The notes below the pieces were generated by a model, which was not told the origin of the DNA, ran no database searches, and saw only the letters and a program-made list of their open reading frames with translations. The position numbers were made by a program, and so were the translations under genes. A DNA stretch of 64,000 nt from Methanospirillum lacunae. Lineage in GTDB: Archaea; Halobacteriota; Methanomicrobia; Methanomicrobiales; Methanospirillaceae. Of this stretch, positions 44,631-53,126 are shown piece after piece (position 1 is the stretch's first letter; each line of letters opens with the position of its first letter). The stretch is from assembly GCF_046195335.1 (NCBI RefSeq), contig NZ_CP176093.1. One strand, given 5' to 3'.

Positions 44631-45446
44631 ATGGCAATAATAGTTCAAGATAAGAGTTGTAACAGGTGTGGGGTCTGTGCCGACATATGTCCCATGGGAA
44701 TTATACACTCCTCATTAGATGGCGAGATCCCATTTGTTGCTGAATCACAGGCAGCATGGTGCGTGTCATGTGGACAATGTTCTTCGTTCTGTCCTACAGG
44801 AGCGCTTACCCTTGAGAAAGATCAAGGACTTACACCTGAACCGGCATGGAACGGCAACGGTCTTTCGCCTGAACTTTTGGTATCTTACCTTAAGAGTCGC
44901 CGTTCAATCCGAAATTTTAAAAATGAACCCGTATCCCGGGAGACTATCGAAGCACTGCTTGATGTGGCACGGTATGCCGCCTCTGGAGGCAATGGACAAC
45001 CGGTTCAATGGCTGATAATCCATGATCCTGAAAAGGTACAAAAAGTTGCCAAAGCTGTCATTGACTGGATGCGAACACTCGTGGGAAGCAACCATCCATT
45101 GAGTAAATATATTCCGATCCTTATTACTGGATGGGAGAATGGGTTGGATCCCATCTGTCGGAACGCCCCTCATTTGTTGATCCCTCATATTCCTGAAGAG
45201 ATACCCATTGCGCATGTTGATGGAATCATTGCTCTCACACATGTTGACATCGCTGCACCTGCATTTGGTGTTGGGACATGCTGGGGAGGGTTTGTGGCTC
45301 TGGCCTCCCAGGAATCATCAGAGATTCGTGATATTTATGCTCTTCCGGCGGGGAGAAAACCACTATATGCAATGATGTTCGGGTACCCGAAATACAGGTC
45401 TGCCTCTATACCGACGAGGAATAAGGCTGTGATCACCTGGCAGTGA
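44631..45446 (+). CDS. Ferredoxin-nitroreductase fusion
   Basis: 271 aa from ATG 44631, preceded by GAGGAGG; a longer frame from 44556 is not supported. Residues 1-60 hold two 4Fe-4S motifs (CNRCGVCADICPMG and CVSCGQCSSFCPTG). Residues 80-271 are a nitroreductase fold that binds FMN: RRSIRNFKNEPVSRETIEALLDVARYAASGGNGQPVQW by pieces, and FGVGTCWGGFVALA. The fusion should pass electrons from ferredoxin clusters to FMN and on to an unknown acceptor. It is followed 12 bases later by an NADPH-FMN-reductase-like gene. Confidence 0.93.
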   Translation: MAIIVQDKSCNRCGVCADICPMGIIHSSLDGEIPFVAESQAAWCVSCGQCSSFCPTGALTLEKDQGLTPEPAWNGNGLSPELLVSYLKSRRSIRNFKNEPVSRETIEALLDVARYAASGGNGQPVQWLIIHDPEKVQKVAKAVIDWMRTLVGSNHPLSKYIPILITGWENGLDPICRNAPHLLIPHIPEEIPIAHVDGIIALTHVDIAAPAFGVGTCWGGFVALASQESSEIRDIYALPAGRKPLYAMMFGYPKYRSASIPTRNKAVITWQ

Positions 45447-45458
45447 CGGTGTGTTAAC

Positions 45459-46112
45459 ATGGTCAAAAAAATTATTGCAATCAATGGAAGTCCCAGGAAA
45501 ACCTGGAATACAGCAACACTTCTCCAGCAAGTACTGGATGGGGCAGCTTCAAAGGGAGCAGAGACTGAACTTGTACATCTCTATGACCTTGATTATAAAG
45601 GATGTACCAGCTGCTTTGCATGTAAATTAAAGGATGGGAAGAGCTATGGGAGATGTGCTATCAGAGATGAACTGACCCCTGTTCTTGATAAAATCAAGAA
45701 TGTCGATGCCCTCATTCTGGGTTCACCTCTGTACTTTGGAACAGTCACTGGTGAGATGCGTTGTTTTATGGAACGCCTCATGTTTCCGTACATGGTCTAT
45801 GCCAAACCTCCTCAGTCACTCTTTGGAAGGACGATACCATCGGCTTTTGTGTACACCATGAACGTTTCAGAAAATGTGATTTCTGAATATGGATATGATG
45901 TACATTTCAAAACCAATCAATCCGTACTTGAGCGACTGTTTGGCTCATGTGAGTCGCTGTTCTCGTATGAAACATTGCAATTTGAAGATTATTCAAAGAT
46001 AGTGTTCAGCTACTGCGATCCTGCTGAGAGGATAGAGAGGAGAAAGACAGTATTTCCCAAAGATTGTGAAAAAGCGTATAATCTGGGACAACGACTCGTA
46101 CAAACTGACTGA
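45459..46112 (+). CDS. Flavodoxin-fold iron-sulfur flavoprotein / FMN reductase
   Basis: 217 aa, flavodoxin-like. The FMN phosphate loop is INGSPRKTWNTATLLQ; a cysteine cluster CTSCFACKLKDGKSYGRC follows at residues about 49-66, resembling the compact Cys motif of iron-sulfur flavoproteins of methanogens and anaerobes; then ILGSPLYFGTVTGEMRCFMER. GGTG precedes the ATG. With the ferredoxin-nitroreductase gene it forms a redox pair under the divergent HxlR regulator. Confidence 0.9.
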   Translation: MVKKIIAINGSPRKTWNTATLLQQVLDGAASKGAETELVHLYDLDYKGCTSCFACKLKDGKSYGRCAIRDELTPVLDKIKNVDALILGSPLYFGTVTGEMRCFMERLMFPYMVYAKPPQSLFGRTIPSAFVYTMNVSENVISEYGYDVHFKTNQSVLERLFGSCESLFSYETLQFEDYSKIVFSYCDPAERIERRKTVFPKDCEKAYNLGQRLVQTD

Positions 46113-46241
46113 TTATTGTATAATCAGATTTACCTTTTCGAATCTCTTTTTTTCATCCGTCTTGCTACTCAACAGTGAGTATAAGTAGAAGGTATCTACA
46201 TTATCCAGTTATTCTGCTATTGGCATGAACTGGTGTGCATC

Positions 46242-47087
46242 ATGAAAAGGAAGATAATTACCATCGATGAGGAAAAATGCACCGGATGTGGGCAATGCAT
46301 ACCTGATTGTCCTGAGGGAGCGTTGCAACTTCTGGATGGAAAGGCACGGCTGATAAGTGATCTTTTTTGTGATGGACTTGGAGCCTGTATCGGAACCTGT
46401 CCGGAAGGTGCAATTACAGTTATTGAACGTGAGGCTGGTGCATATGACGAAAAGGAAGTTATGAAGAATATTGCCAGACAGGGTGAGGCAGTCATACGAG
46501 CTCATCTTGAGCATCTTGCCGGACACAATGAGATGGATCTCTATCACCAGGCTTTATCTTCGCTCCAAGACATGAGAATCCCGGTCCCTAATCATCAGGT
46601 AAACCCTGGTCACACAGAGCATCAGCATTCCAAGAATCCGGTTGCAACCTGCCCCGGATTGGCAGCCCAAACAATAGAGCATGAACATCCATCAAATCAG
46701 ACATTAGTTCATACAGAATCAGAACTTCGTCAGTGGCCTGTACAGCTCAGACTCCTGAATCCATTAAACCCATATTTTGATAATGCTCATCTGTTAGTTG
46801 CAGCAGATTGTGTCCCATTTGCATTTGCAGATTTTCATCTGAAGTTTCTTAAGAATAAAATTTTGATCATCTTCTGCCCAAAACTTGATTCAGATATTGG
46901 GGAGTACATCAGCAAACTTACAGAAATTTTAAAGAATCACACAATCAAATCCATTACTACTGTCCATATGACAGTCCCTTGTTGCAGCGGTATAAATTAC
47001 GTGGTGAATGAAGCCTTGAAAAAATCAGGAAAAGAGATTCCTGTTCAGGATTTCATCATAACCCTGCAAGGAACTGTTGCCAAGTGA
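46242..47087 (+). CDS. Dicluster ferredoxin-type protein with extra C-terminal domain
   Basis: 281 aa from ATG 46242 (GGTG upstream; a GTG at 46233 would add three residues). The N-terminus has CTGCGQCIPDCPEG and the modified second motif CDGLGACIGTCPEGAITV. A His-rich linker follows (about 115-160: NHQV, HTEHQHS, EHEHPSN). The C-terminal 120 residues (ADCVPFAFADFHLKFLKNKILIIFCPKLD ... VPCCSGINYVV by pieces) include another cysteine pair. Proteins of this type often sit beside hcp in anaerobes; here hcp is 42 kb away. Electron-transfer role inferred. Confidence 0.85.
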   Translation: MKRKIITIDEEKCTGCGQCIPDCPEGALQLLDGKARLISDLFCDGLGACIGTCPEGAITVIEREAGAYDEKEVMKNIARQGEAVIRAHLEHLAGHNEMDLYHQALSSLQDMRIPVPNHQVNPGHTEHQHSKNPVATCPGLAAQTIEHEHPSNQTLVHTESELRQWPVQLRLLNPLNPYFDNAHLLVAADCVPFAFADFHLKFLKNKILIIFCPKLDSDIGEYISKLTEILKNHTIKSITTVHMTVPCCSGINYVVNEALKKSGKEIPVQDFIITLQGTVAK

Positions 47088-47147
47088 CGTGGCTATGATC
47101 TTCTGATCTAACACGTATTTATACGACTCGGGTTCTAACGTATCGGT

Positions 47148-47831
47148 ATGGCACACCATACAATCAAGTCCCCGGTGGTCCTTGTCAACCTCAAGTGTTA
47201 TCAGGAGTCGGTGGGTCACGGTGCCCACCGCATAGCACAGGCTGCACAGGAAGTAGCAGAAGAGAGCGGGGTCTCAATTGCCCTTGCACCAATGTACATG
47301 GACATTCATCCGATCAAGCATCACTTTGGCATACCCGTTTTCGCCCAGCATTTTGATCCAATATCTCCCGGCGCTCATACCGGACGCATTCCTCTCACTG
47401 CAATAAAAACTGCAGGGGCAGTAGGGTCTCTGATAAACCACTCTGAATATCGCCTCTCGATTGCAGATATCGAAACAAACGTTCAGGCTCTGCGTAATGA
47501 AGGGATGATCTCCTGTGTCTGTTCAAACAACGTTGCTACAACATCTGCAGTTGCAACTCTGGGACCAGATTATGTTGCAATAGAGCCTCCAGAATTAATA
47601 GGCGGAAAAATATCTGTAGCTGAAGCGAATCCGGAGATCATAACCGGTTCAGTACAGGCAGCCTTGAAAGCAAATCCTGATGTAAAAGTGCTGACCGGTG
47701 CTGGGATTCATTCAGGAAAATGTGTGAAGACAGCCGTGGATCTTGGAACTGTAGGTGTACTGCTTGCATCCAGTGTGGTAAAGGCAGAAGATCCCGGTGC
47801 AGTGCTCCGTGATCTGGTCTCACTTCTGTGA
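47148..47831 (+). CDS. tpiA: Triosephosphate isomerase, archaeal type
   Basis: Interconverts dihydroxyacetone phosphate and glyceraldehyde 3-phosphate. 227 aa, the shorter archaeal length (bacterial about 250). Lys in LVNLKCYQES, catalytic His in LINHSEYR, catalytic Glu in VAIEPPELIGG and the phosphate loop GAGIHSG are present. A TATA-like TTTATACG lies about 35 bases upstream of the ATG. Monocistronic, convergent to the next signalling gene with a 12-base gap. Confidence 0.96.
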   Translation: MAHHTIKSPVVLVNLKCYQESVGHGAHRIAQAAQEVAEESGVSIALAPMYMDIHPIKHHFGIPVFAQHFDPISPGAHTGRIPLTAIKTAGAVGSLINHSEYRLSIADIETNVQALRNEGMISCVCSNNVATTSAVATLGPDYVAIEPPELIGGKISVAEANPEIITGSVQAALKANPDVKVLTGAGIHSGKCVKTAVDLGTVGVLLASSVVKAEDPGAVLRDLVSLL

Positions 47832-47843
47832 GACTATTCCGTT

Positions 47844-49484
47844 CTAGTTCTGATAATGTTCATCAATGGTCAGGAGTACTTCTGTGACCCGATGTCCCTC
47901 GTCGTAGTAGGGCTGTATTGTATAATAGATGATCTTACCTAAACCATTTTCCGGGTTATATTCACATCGCCCATGAACCGGCTGCCCGATTGCCTGTGCT
48001 TTAGAGAAGTCTGTGAACAGGTCTTTATCTTTCAGCCCGGTAACCTGGTGAAGGTTCATGCCCTGTAGTGCATTCACTTTTTTCCCTAAAAGTTCTGCAG
48101 CCCGCACATTAGCCTCATGGATTACTCCATCAGGATTACAGGTCAGAAGGCCAATGTGAACATGATGAAAAATACTTGCATATCGTTTGCGTTCAATAAT
48201 GAGTTCCCGGGTTGCCTCTCTTTCAGTAGTAACATCATGCCCAATCCCCACAGATCCGATGAGGTTTCCAGAATTATCAAAGAAAGGGACCTTTCTTATC
48301 TCCAGATGTATCGGCTTTCCATCAACGAGTACTGACTCATCGCGTGTTGCGTTCCCGCCTGATCGGCTTTCGTGGTCATAATTAATTGCATCTGTTCTTC
48401 GTGGAAGTTTCCGGGAAGCTTCTGTGTTCATGAATATGTACCTGCCCTGAAGATCCCTGGCCCACAACATGTCAGGAACTGTATCGCAGAGCTGATGCAT
48501 CATAGAATACATGGATTCGTACTTTTCTTTTCCTGATATGAGTTCTGAATGCATCTCTTCATGATGAAGAGCTGATCCAACAATGGATGCTGCTGCCTGA
48601 AGTGCGTCAACTTCTACTACTGCCCATTGTCGCTCTGAAAGGCAGTCACAGAACCAGATCATTCCCCTTACTTTCCTGTCTGCTACAATGGGGAAAGCGG
48701 CAATAGATCTTATTTTTTCTTCCTCAATGAACACTTCTGCGACATCACAAAAGACATTTGCAGAACCCACGATAGGAGAACCCTGTAGCATCTTTTCTAT
48801 CCAGGATGAATCGTTTCCCGGGTTAAGTACCAGTCCTTCTTCAGGTTCTGGATCTCCAAGCCTGCTCCAACTACAGAGACGTGAATATGTTTGAACTCCG
48901 GATTCCTGTGGTTCATCCCTGAAGATAAGGACCATATCCACTTCGGTTGCGAGACCAAAAAGTGCCAGAGATTCTTTTAAGGCCTTTTTGTATGTTTCTC
49001 CACCAAGAAAGAGGGTTGCAACCAGACTCACCGTCTCAAGGATGGCATCCCTTCTCTTTAAAGCCAGCCTTGCGTTATGTTTTTTTATTGCATAATCAAC
49101 TTTATGATTGAGTTCTGCAAAGAGGGTCTTTGTATCTCCTCCTTTTGGTATAAAAAAATCGGCCCCTGTGTTGATGGCTTCAATAACCACAGATTCCTTG
49201 CCCCGACCGCTAAATAAGATAAAAGGTATATCAGGATCTAATGAACGGATTTCTTTTAAAAGTTCGATCCCAGTCATTGTGGGCATCTCGTAATCTGATA
49301 TTACACACGAGTACGAGCCGGTTTTAAAACAGGCAAGGGCTTCCTCAGCACTGTGAACCACATCCACCCTGAATCGTCCACCCCGTTCAAGGCATAATCT
49401 GGTTATATCACAGATCATAGGCTCGTCATCCACATGAAGCACCCGTTCATGTGCAATCGCGGGTATCTCTACTTTATTATTCAT
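47844..49484 (-). CDS. Receiver-GAF-PAS-PAS protein without kinase domain
   Basis: 546 aa. The receiver is at about 14-130 (VLHVDDEPMICDI, phospho-Asp64 in CVISDYEMPTMTG), a GAF domain at about 145-310, and two PAS domains at about 325-445 and 455-545 (ARDLQGRYIFMNTEASRKLP; GLLTCNPDGVIHEANVRAAELLG). The protein stops after the second PAS with a proper stop codon; no HisKA, HATPase, GGDEF or other output follows. It may act by protein contact with a separate kinase. Stands alone on the minus strand. Confidence 0.9.
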   Translation of the reverse strand: MNNKVEIPAIAHERVLHVDDEPMICDITRLCLERGGRFRVDVVHSAEEALACFKTGSYSCVISDYEMPTMTGIELLKEIRSLDPDIPFILFSGRGKESVVIEAINTGADFFIPKGGDTKTLFAELNHKVDYAIKKHNARLALKRRDAILETVSLVATLFLGGETYKKALKESLALFGLATEVDMVLIFRDEPQESGVQTYSRLCSWSRLGDPEPEEGLVLNPGNDSSWIEKMLQGSPIVGSANVFCDVAEVFIEEEKIRSIAAFPIVADRKVRGMIWFCDCLSERQWAVVEVDALQAAASIVGSALHHEEMHSELISGKEKYESMYSMMHQLCDTVPDMLWARDLQGRYIFMNTEASRKLPRRTDAINYDHESRSGGNATRDESVLVDGKPIHLEIRKVPFFDNSGNLIGSVGIGHDVTTEREATRELIIERKRYASIFHHVHIGLLTCNPDGVIHEANVRAAELLGKKVNALQGMNLHQVTGLKDKDLFTDFSKAQAIGQPVHGRCEYNPENGLGKIIYYTIQPYYDEGHRVTEVLLTIDEHYQN

Positions 49485-49720
49485 CTATTTGTTGATCGTT
49501 TTTATTTACGGTACAAATTTTGATTTTATTCCCGAAAAGTCGGTTAAAAGCCTTATAATAGTATTTTGATAGATCCTACTTAGCTTATTGCGTTGCAAAT
49601 ATTAATAGTCAATGAGATATCAAAACAAGTCGCTCTTATTTAAAGTGTTTTTTTCAGTATATCTGGTTCTTATCATTTCATGAACGAGATATTATCTCAC
49701 CTGACATCAACATACAAATA

Positions 49721-50416
49721 ATGAGAATATTTTCGGTAATTTTCATTACATTCATATTATTTATTTCACTCACTGCAACCGGGTTCGCTGCGCCAATTCC
49801 CCAGCAGAACCAAACGGTTCAGACCACGACTTCTGTTGTAAATAACTCCTCTTCACACTCTGTACCGGTAGCAAATGTTACTGTAACCCCGGCCCCTGTG
49901 GCAGTGAATACTTCGAGTAAGAATCAGACAGTCCAGAAGAACTCTTCACAGGTCCAGGTATCTTCAGGTGATCAGCAGTTTCTCTTTCTGATGAATCAAT
50001 ACTGGATTCCTGATTTCTTTGATATCAAGGGACGAATGGATGGCTCTACAACATTTGGTTCTGACCTTCCGCAAATGATGAATCTGACCGCCGATTATGC
50101 CAGAATACGGCTCAACAAGAACATCAACGAAACAAACGGTTATTCACTCTCTCCTTCGGTGAGCAGTCTGCGAACCGAATACCAGACCGGTGCAACCAGA
50201 TGCATCAAGGTCATTGACAGTGTCATGGCTCTGAATCGGAGTGTAGGATCATTTGGGCAGGATGTTCCAACGCGGACTGCGGCTCTCTCTTTATATGGAA
50301 CCTGGCTCGAGTATCGGACAATGAAGGCCTATAATCTTCAGAATATCTCATACCCTGATATCGCTGAAGTACCTCCTGACCAGTTCATGCAGGTTATGGG
50401 AGCTATTACTAAGTAG
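49721..50416 (+). CDS. Secreted protein of unknown function
   Basis: 231 aa. Residues 1-23 are a signal peptide (IFSVIFITFILFISLTATGFAAP). A Thr/Ser/Asn-rich region up to about residue 85 has several N-x-S/T sequons. The rest is helical (LNKNINETNGYSLSPSVSSLRTEYQ; CIKVIDSVMALNRSVGSFGQD; SLYGTWLEYRTMKAYNL) and matches no family I know. Monocistronic. Confidence 0.75.
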   Translation: MRIFSVIFITFILFISLTATGFAAPIPQQNQTVQTTTSVVNNSSSHSVPVANVTVTPAPVAVNTSSKNQTVQKNSSQVQVSSGDQQFLFLMNQYWIPDFFDIKGRMDGSTTFGSDLPQMMNLTADYARIRLNKNINETNGYSLSPSVSSLRTEYQTGATRCIKVIDSVMALNRSVGSFGQDVPTRTAALSLYGTWLEYRTMKAYNLQNISYPDIAEVPPDQFMQVMGAITK

Positions 50417-50450
50417 GAAGAATTTTTTTTTCAAAACATGGGTGATCCGG

Positions 50451-50912
50451 ATGAGAAGGTATCAGATTGCGGTTATCGGTGCAGCTGAAGCAAAAGAGTG
50501 GGAAAAGGAGCTTGCATTCAGTGTAGGCAGACTGATTGCAGCTGAAGGTTGTATCCTCCTGACTGGTGGCCGAGGTGGGGTTATGGAAGCTGCAAGTCAG
50601 GGTGCCAGTGAAGCAGGTGGTTTTGTTGCAGGGATTGTTCCAGGCTCAGAAGGAAACCAGTATCTTGATCTTATTATCAAAACCCAGATGGGCCAGGCAA
50701 GAAATGTTATCCTTGTTGAGTCAGCAGATGCAGTGATCGCTGTGTCAGGAAGTTATGGCACCTTATCTGAAATTGGAGTCTCCCTCAGAATTGGGACACC
50801 GGTGTTTGGAATTAAAACCTGGGATATTCCTGGTTTGATCCCCTGTCAAACCCCTGAAGAGGCTGTGTATAGTGCTTTAGAGTTTTGCAATTCTATGAGA
50901 ATTTCTATCTGA
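50451..50912 (+). CDS. LOG/TIGR00725-family nucleotide-binding protein
   Basis: 153 aa from ATG 50451, preceded by GGGTGATCC (a GTG at 50442 would overlap that site). Rossmann-like fold of the 'lysine decarboxylase-like' group: VIGAAEAKEWEKELAFSVGRLIAAEGCILLTGG by pieces, then GGRGGVMEAASQGASEAGG and QARNVILVESADAVIAVSGSYGTLSE. The PGGxGTxxE motif of true LOG phosphoribohydrolases appears as GSYGTLSE. Function likely nucleotide-related; not proven. Confidence 0.82.
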   Translation: MRRYQIAVIGAAEAKEWEKELAFSVGRLIAAEGCILLTGGRGGVMEAASQGASEAGGFVAGIVPGSEGNQYLDLIIKTQMGQARNVILVESADAVIAVSGSYGTLSEIGVSLRIGTPVFGIKTWDIPGLIPCQTPEEAVYSALEFCNSMRISI

Positions 50913-51072
50913 ATTCATATATCCGGGAGCGTTGTCTTTTTTTCTGGAACCTGCTCCTGACATATGTCCGTGGAAATTTTAATTTTGCATCAAACCTCAG
51001 GTCCGGGTTCTGTTTGTTTGATGAACAGAACGGAGCATATTTAGCCTATCAGAAGACATTTATTGCGATACC

Positions 51073-51702
51073 GTGGGGATCAAAGAGTGGCTCATACCGC
51101 AGGATAAGGTGTTTTTTGACCTCTTCGAGCGTTTAGCCCGCATTGTTGTCATATCCGCCGAAGAACTCGAGTCGATGGTGAACAACCAGCAGGATCGGGA
51201 TATTGCCTTTAAGAAGATCAAAGACCTTGAGCATCAGGGTGACCAGATCACGCACGAGATATATGAGAACCTGAACCGGACATTTATCACTCCGCTCGAT
51301 CCTCTTGAGATCTCGCGTCTTGCATCAGCATTAGATGATATTCTGGACTACATAGATGATTCAGCAGAGAAGATGATCAATTATGGAGTCCTTGAATTTG
51401 ACAATTACATGCAGGACTTTGCACAGCTTATTCGGCTCTCGGTTATTCAACTTGAAAACGGAGTCAAATTAATCCGGTCGACCAAGGATCTGGTAAGACT
51501 GGATTCATGTGGGATAGAAGTTAACCGGCTTGAAAACCTCGCCGATGATCTACTCTCAAAATCAATCAAACATTTGTTCATGGGTAATGACCCGGTGACG
51601 ATAATTAAACTCAAAGATATCTACGAATGCCTCGAAACAGCAACGGATAAATGTGAGGATGTCACCAATGTCCTCTCTGATATCAGCATCCGTCATTCGT
51701 GA
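51073..51702 (+). CDS. DUF47 PhoU-like protein
   Basis: 209-residue all-helical protein of the DUF47 family, distantly related to PhoU. Features: VFFDLFERLARIVVISAEELESMV, KIKDLEHQGDQITHEIYENLNRTFITPLDPLEISRLASALDDILDYIDDSAEKM by pieces, and ECLETATDKCEDVTNVLSDI. These proteins partner with PiT phosphate carriers, and here a PiT gene starts 5 bases after the stop. The start is GTG at 51073. Confidence 0.93.
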   Translation: MGIKEWLIPQDKVFFDLFERLARIVVISAEELESMVNNQQDRDIAFKKIKDLEHQGDQITHEIYENLNRTFITPLDPLEISRLASALDDILDYIDDSAEKMINYGVLEFDNYMQDFAQLIRLSVIQLENGVKLIRSTKDLVRLDSCGIEVNRLENLADDLLSKSIKHLFMGNDPVTIIKLKDIYECLETATDKCEDVTNVLSDISIRHS

Positions 51703-51707
51703 TTTAG

Positions 51708-52886
51708 ATGGATCCAATCCTCATTATCGGCATCGCAGTGGCACTCCTTTTTAATTTTTTAAATGGGCTTCACGATGCTGCAAATTCTATATCAACGATA
51801 GTTGCAACCCGGGTTCTGACGCCGATTCAGGCAGTAACCCTTGCAGCCTTTTTTAACCTGGTAGGCCCTCTCTTTTTCACAACTGCAATCGCCAAAACAA
51901 TCGGTAAAGGAATTATTGTTCCTGGGTGGCTGACTCTTGATGTTATCATCATCGGCATTCTGGTAGCTTCATTCTGGATTTACTTCACAGCATATATCGG
52001 GATACCCATATCATCCACGCATGCAATGATTGGTGGGCTCATAGGTGCTGCCGTTGCATATGGTGGACATACGGTTGTGATTCTTCCAACTCTTAAACTG
52101 CTGGAAGGGCTTGTTGGCTTCGGTCTTTTTGGTATTATCGCTGGAGCAGTAATCCTGACACTACTTGCACGGTGGTATCATGAAGAGAATCTGAAGCAGT
52201 ACGCAGGCCTTGGTGCATATTTTGGTTTTATATTCACTATTCCGCTCTGTATCGCTTTGCACCTTCTCCCAATTTCTGGTATTGTCAGTATCATTCTTTT
52301 TATTGTGATCTCTCCTTCTCTTGGTTTTGCTCTTGCATTTTTGCTTGGCTGTATTGTGATTAGGATCTGCAGAAATAAAGATCAGAAGAAGATGAACCAT
52401 GTCTTTAACAAGTTGCAGATCGTTTCATCTGCATTCTATAGTATTGGTCATGGCAGCAATGATGCACAACACGCGATGGGTATTATCACTGCCATGTTAG
52501 TAACCGCAGGAGTACTGACTGATTTTAGTGTTCCTCTCTGGGTTATTCTTCTTTCAAGTGCAGCTATTTCTCTCGGAACGCTAACCGGAGGGTGGAGAAT
52601 TGTTCAGACAATGGCTAAACGTATCACCCATCTCCGTCCATATCAGGGTTTCTGTGCAGAGACTGGTGGAGGAATTGTCCTTCTCCTCGTGACTCTCTTT
52701 GGAATTCCTGTATCAAGTACTCATGCAATCAGTGGGTGTATTATGGGAGTCGGTGCAACTCAGGGAAGTTCGTCTGTCAACTGGGGTGTTGTCAGACGAA
52801 TTGTGACTGCATGGGTTATTACAATCCCCCTGACTGCTGCATTCTCATGGATTGTATATGCCGGATATCTCTCAATTTGGGGTTGA
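51708..52886 (+). CDS. PiT-family inorganic phosphate transporter
   Basis: Membrane protein of 392 aa with about ten helices, cotransporting phosphate with H+ or Na+. It has the duplicated PiT signature: GLHDAANSIS with GIPISSTHAMIGGLIGAAVAY in the first half, and GSNDAQHAMGIITAML with GIPVSSTHAISGCIMGVG in the second. It is coupled to DUF47, which is thought to regulate it. With polyphosphate kinase 35 kb away, the organism has the parts to take up and store phosphate. Confidence 0.95.
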   Translation: MDPILIIGIAVALLFNFLNGLHDAANSISTIVATRVLTPIQAVTLAAFFNLVGPLFFTTAIAKTIGKGIIVPGWLTLDVIIIGILVASFWIYFTAYIGIPISSTHAMIGGLIGAAVAYGGHTVVILPTLKLLEGLVGFGLFGIIAGAVILTLLARWYHEENLKQYAGLGAYFGFIFTIPLCIALHLLPISGIVSIILFIVISPSLGFALAFLLGCIVIRICRNKDQKKMNHVFNKLQIVSSAFYSIGHGSNDAQHAMGIITAMLVTAGVLTDFSVPLWVILLSSAAISLGTLTGGWRIVQTMAKRITHLRPYQGFCAETGGGIVLLLVTLFGIPVSSTHAISGCIMGVGATQGSSSVNWGVVRRIVTAWVITIPLTAAFSWIVYAGYLSIWG

Positions 52887-52931
52887 TTTTTCTTTTTTTC
52901 TTTTTTTCATGTAATGATTTTTGTTGATACT

Positions 52932-52940
52932 CTTATATGC
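52932..52940 (+). promoter_or_regulatory. TATA-like element for the DUF2193 operon
   Basis: CTTATATGC is about 190 bases upstream of the GTG start and about 25 bases before a likely start site near 52962. That gives an unusually long leader of about 165 bases for an archaeal mRNA. Confidence 0.45.
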
Positions 52941-52961
52941 CTGAAGACATAACAGTCAACT

Positions 52962-53126
52962 GACAGCGGGTACCTGCACCGTCTGGGCACAAGCCTGCAG
53001 GCGAATGAATTCTGATTCATTGCTATACGGCCAGCCCGATACTGGGGGCTTGAGATCTCCATCAATTTGGTCCAGTTTTGAAGAGAGCCTCCATCGAGGG
53101 TACTCCTGTTTGAGGAGTGATCCAGT
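52962..53126 (+). promoter_or_regulatory. Structured leader with a sequestered ribosome binding site
   Basis: This 165-base leader contains several hairpins: CCTGCA...TGCAGG (52973-53000), AATGAAT-TCTG-ATTCATT (about 53004-53021), AGCCC...GGGCT near 53033-53050, and CCTC-CATC-GAGG near 53088. The last, ACTCCT-GTTTG-AGGAGT at 53102-53118, pairs the GAGGAGTGATCC ribosome binding site of the next gene; flanking GGG (53098-53100) and TCC (53121-53123) can extend the stem past a one-base bulge. A ligand, temperature or protein could switch this. It matches no riboswitch class I recognise. Confidence 0.5.

Noticed and set aside
50885..51136. 83-codon plus-strand frame between the LOG-family gene and DUF47
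   Set aside because: It overlaps both the 3' end of one real gene and the 5' end of the other, has no family resemblance, and the DUF47 frame is clearly the coding one.
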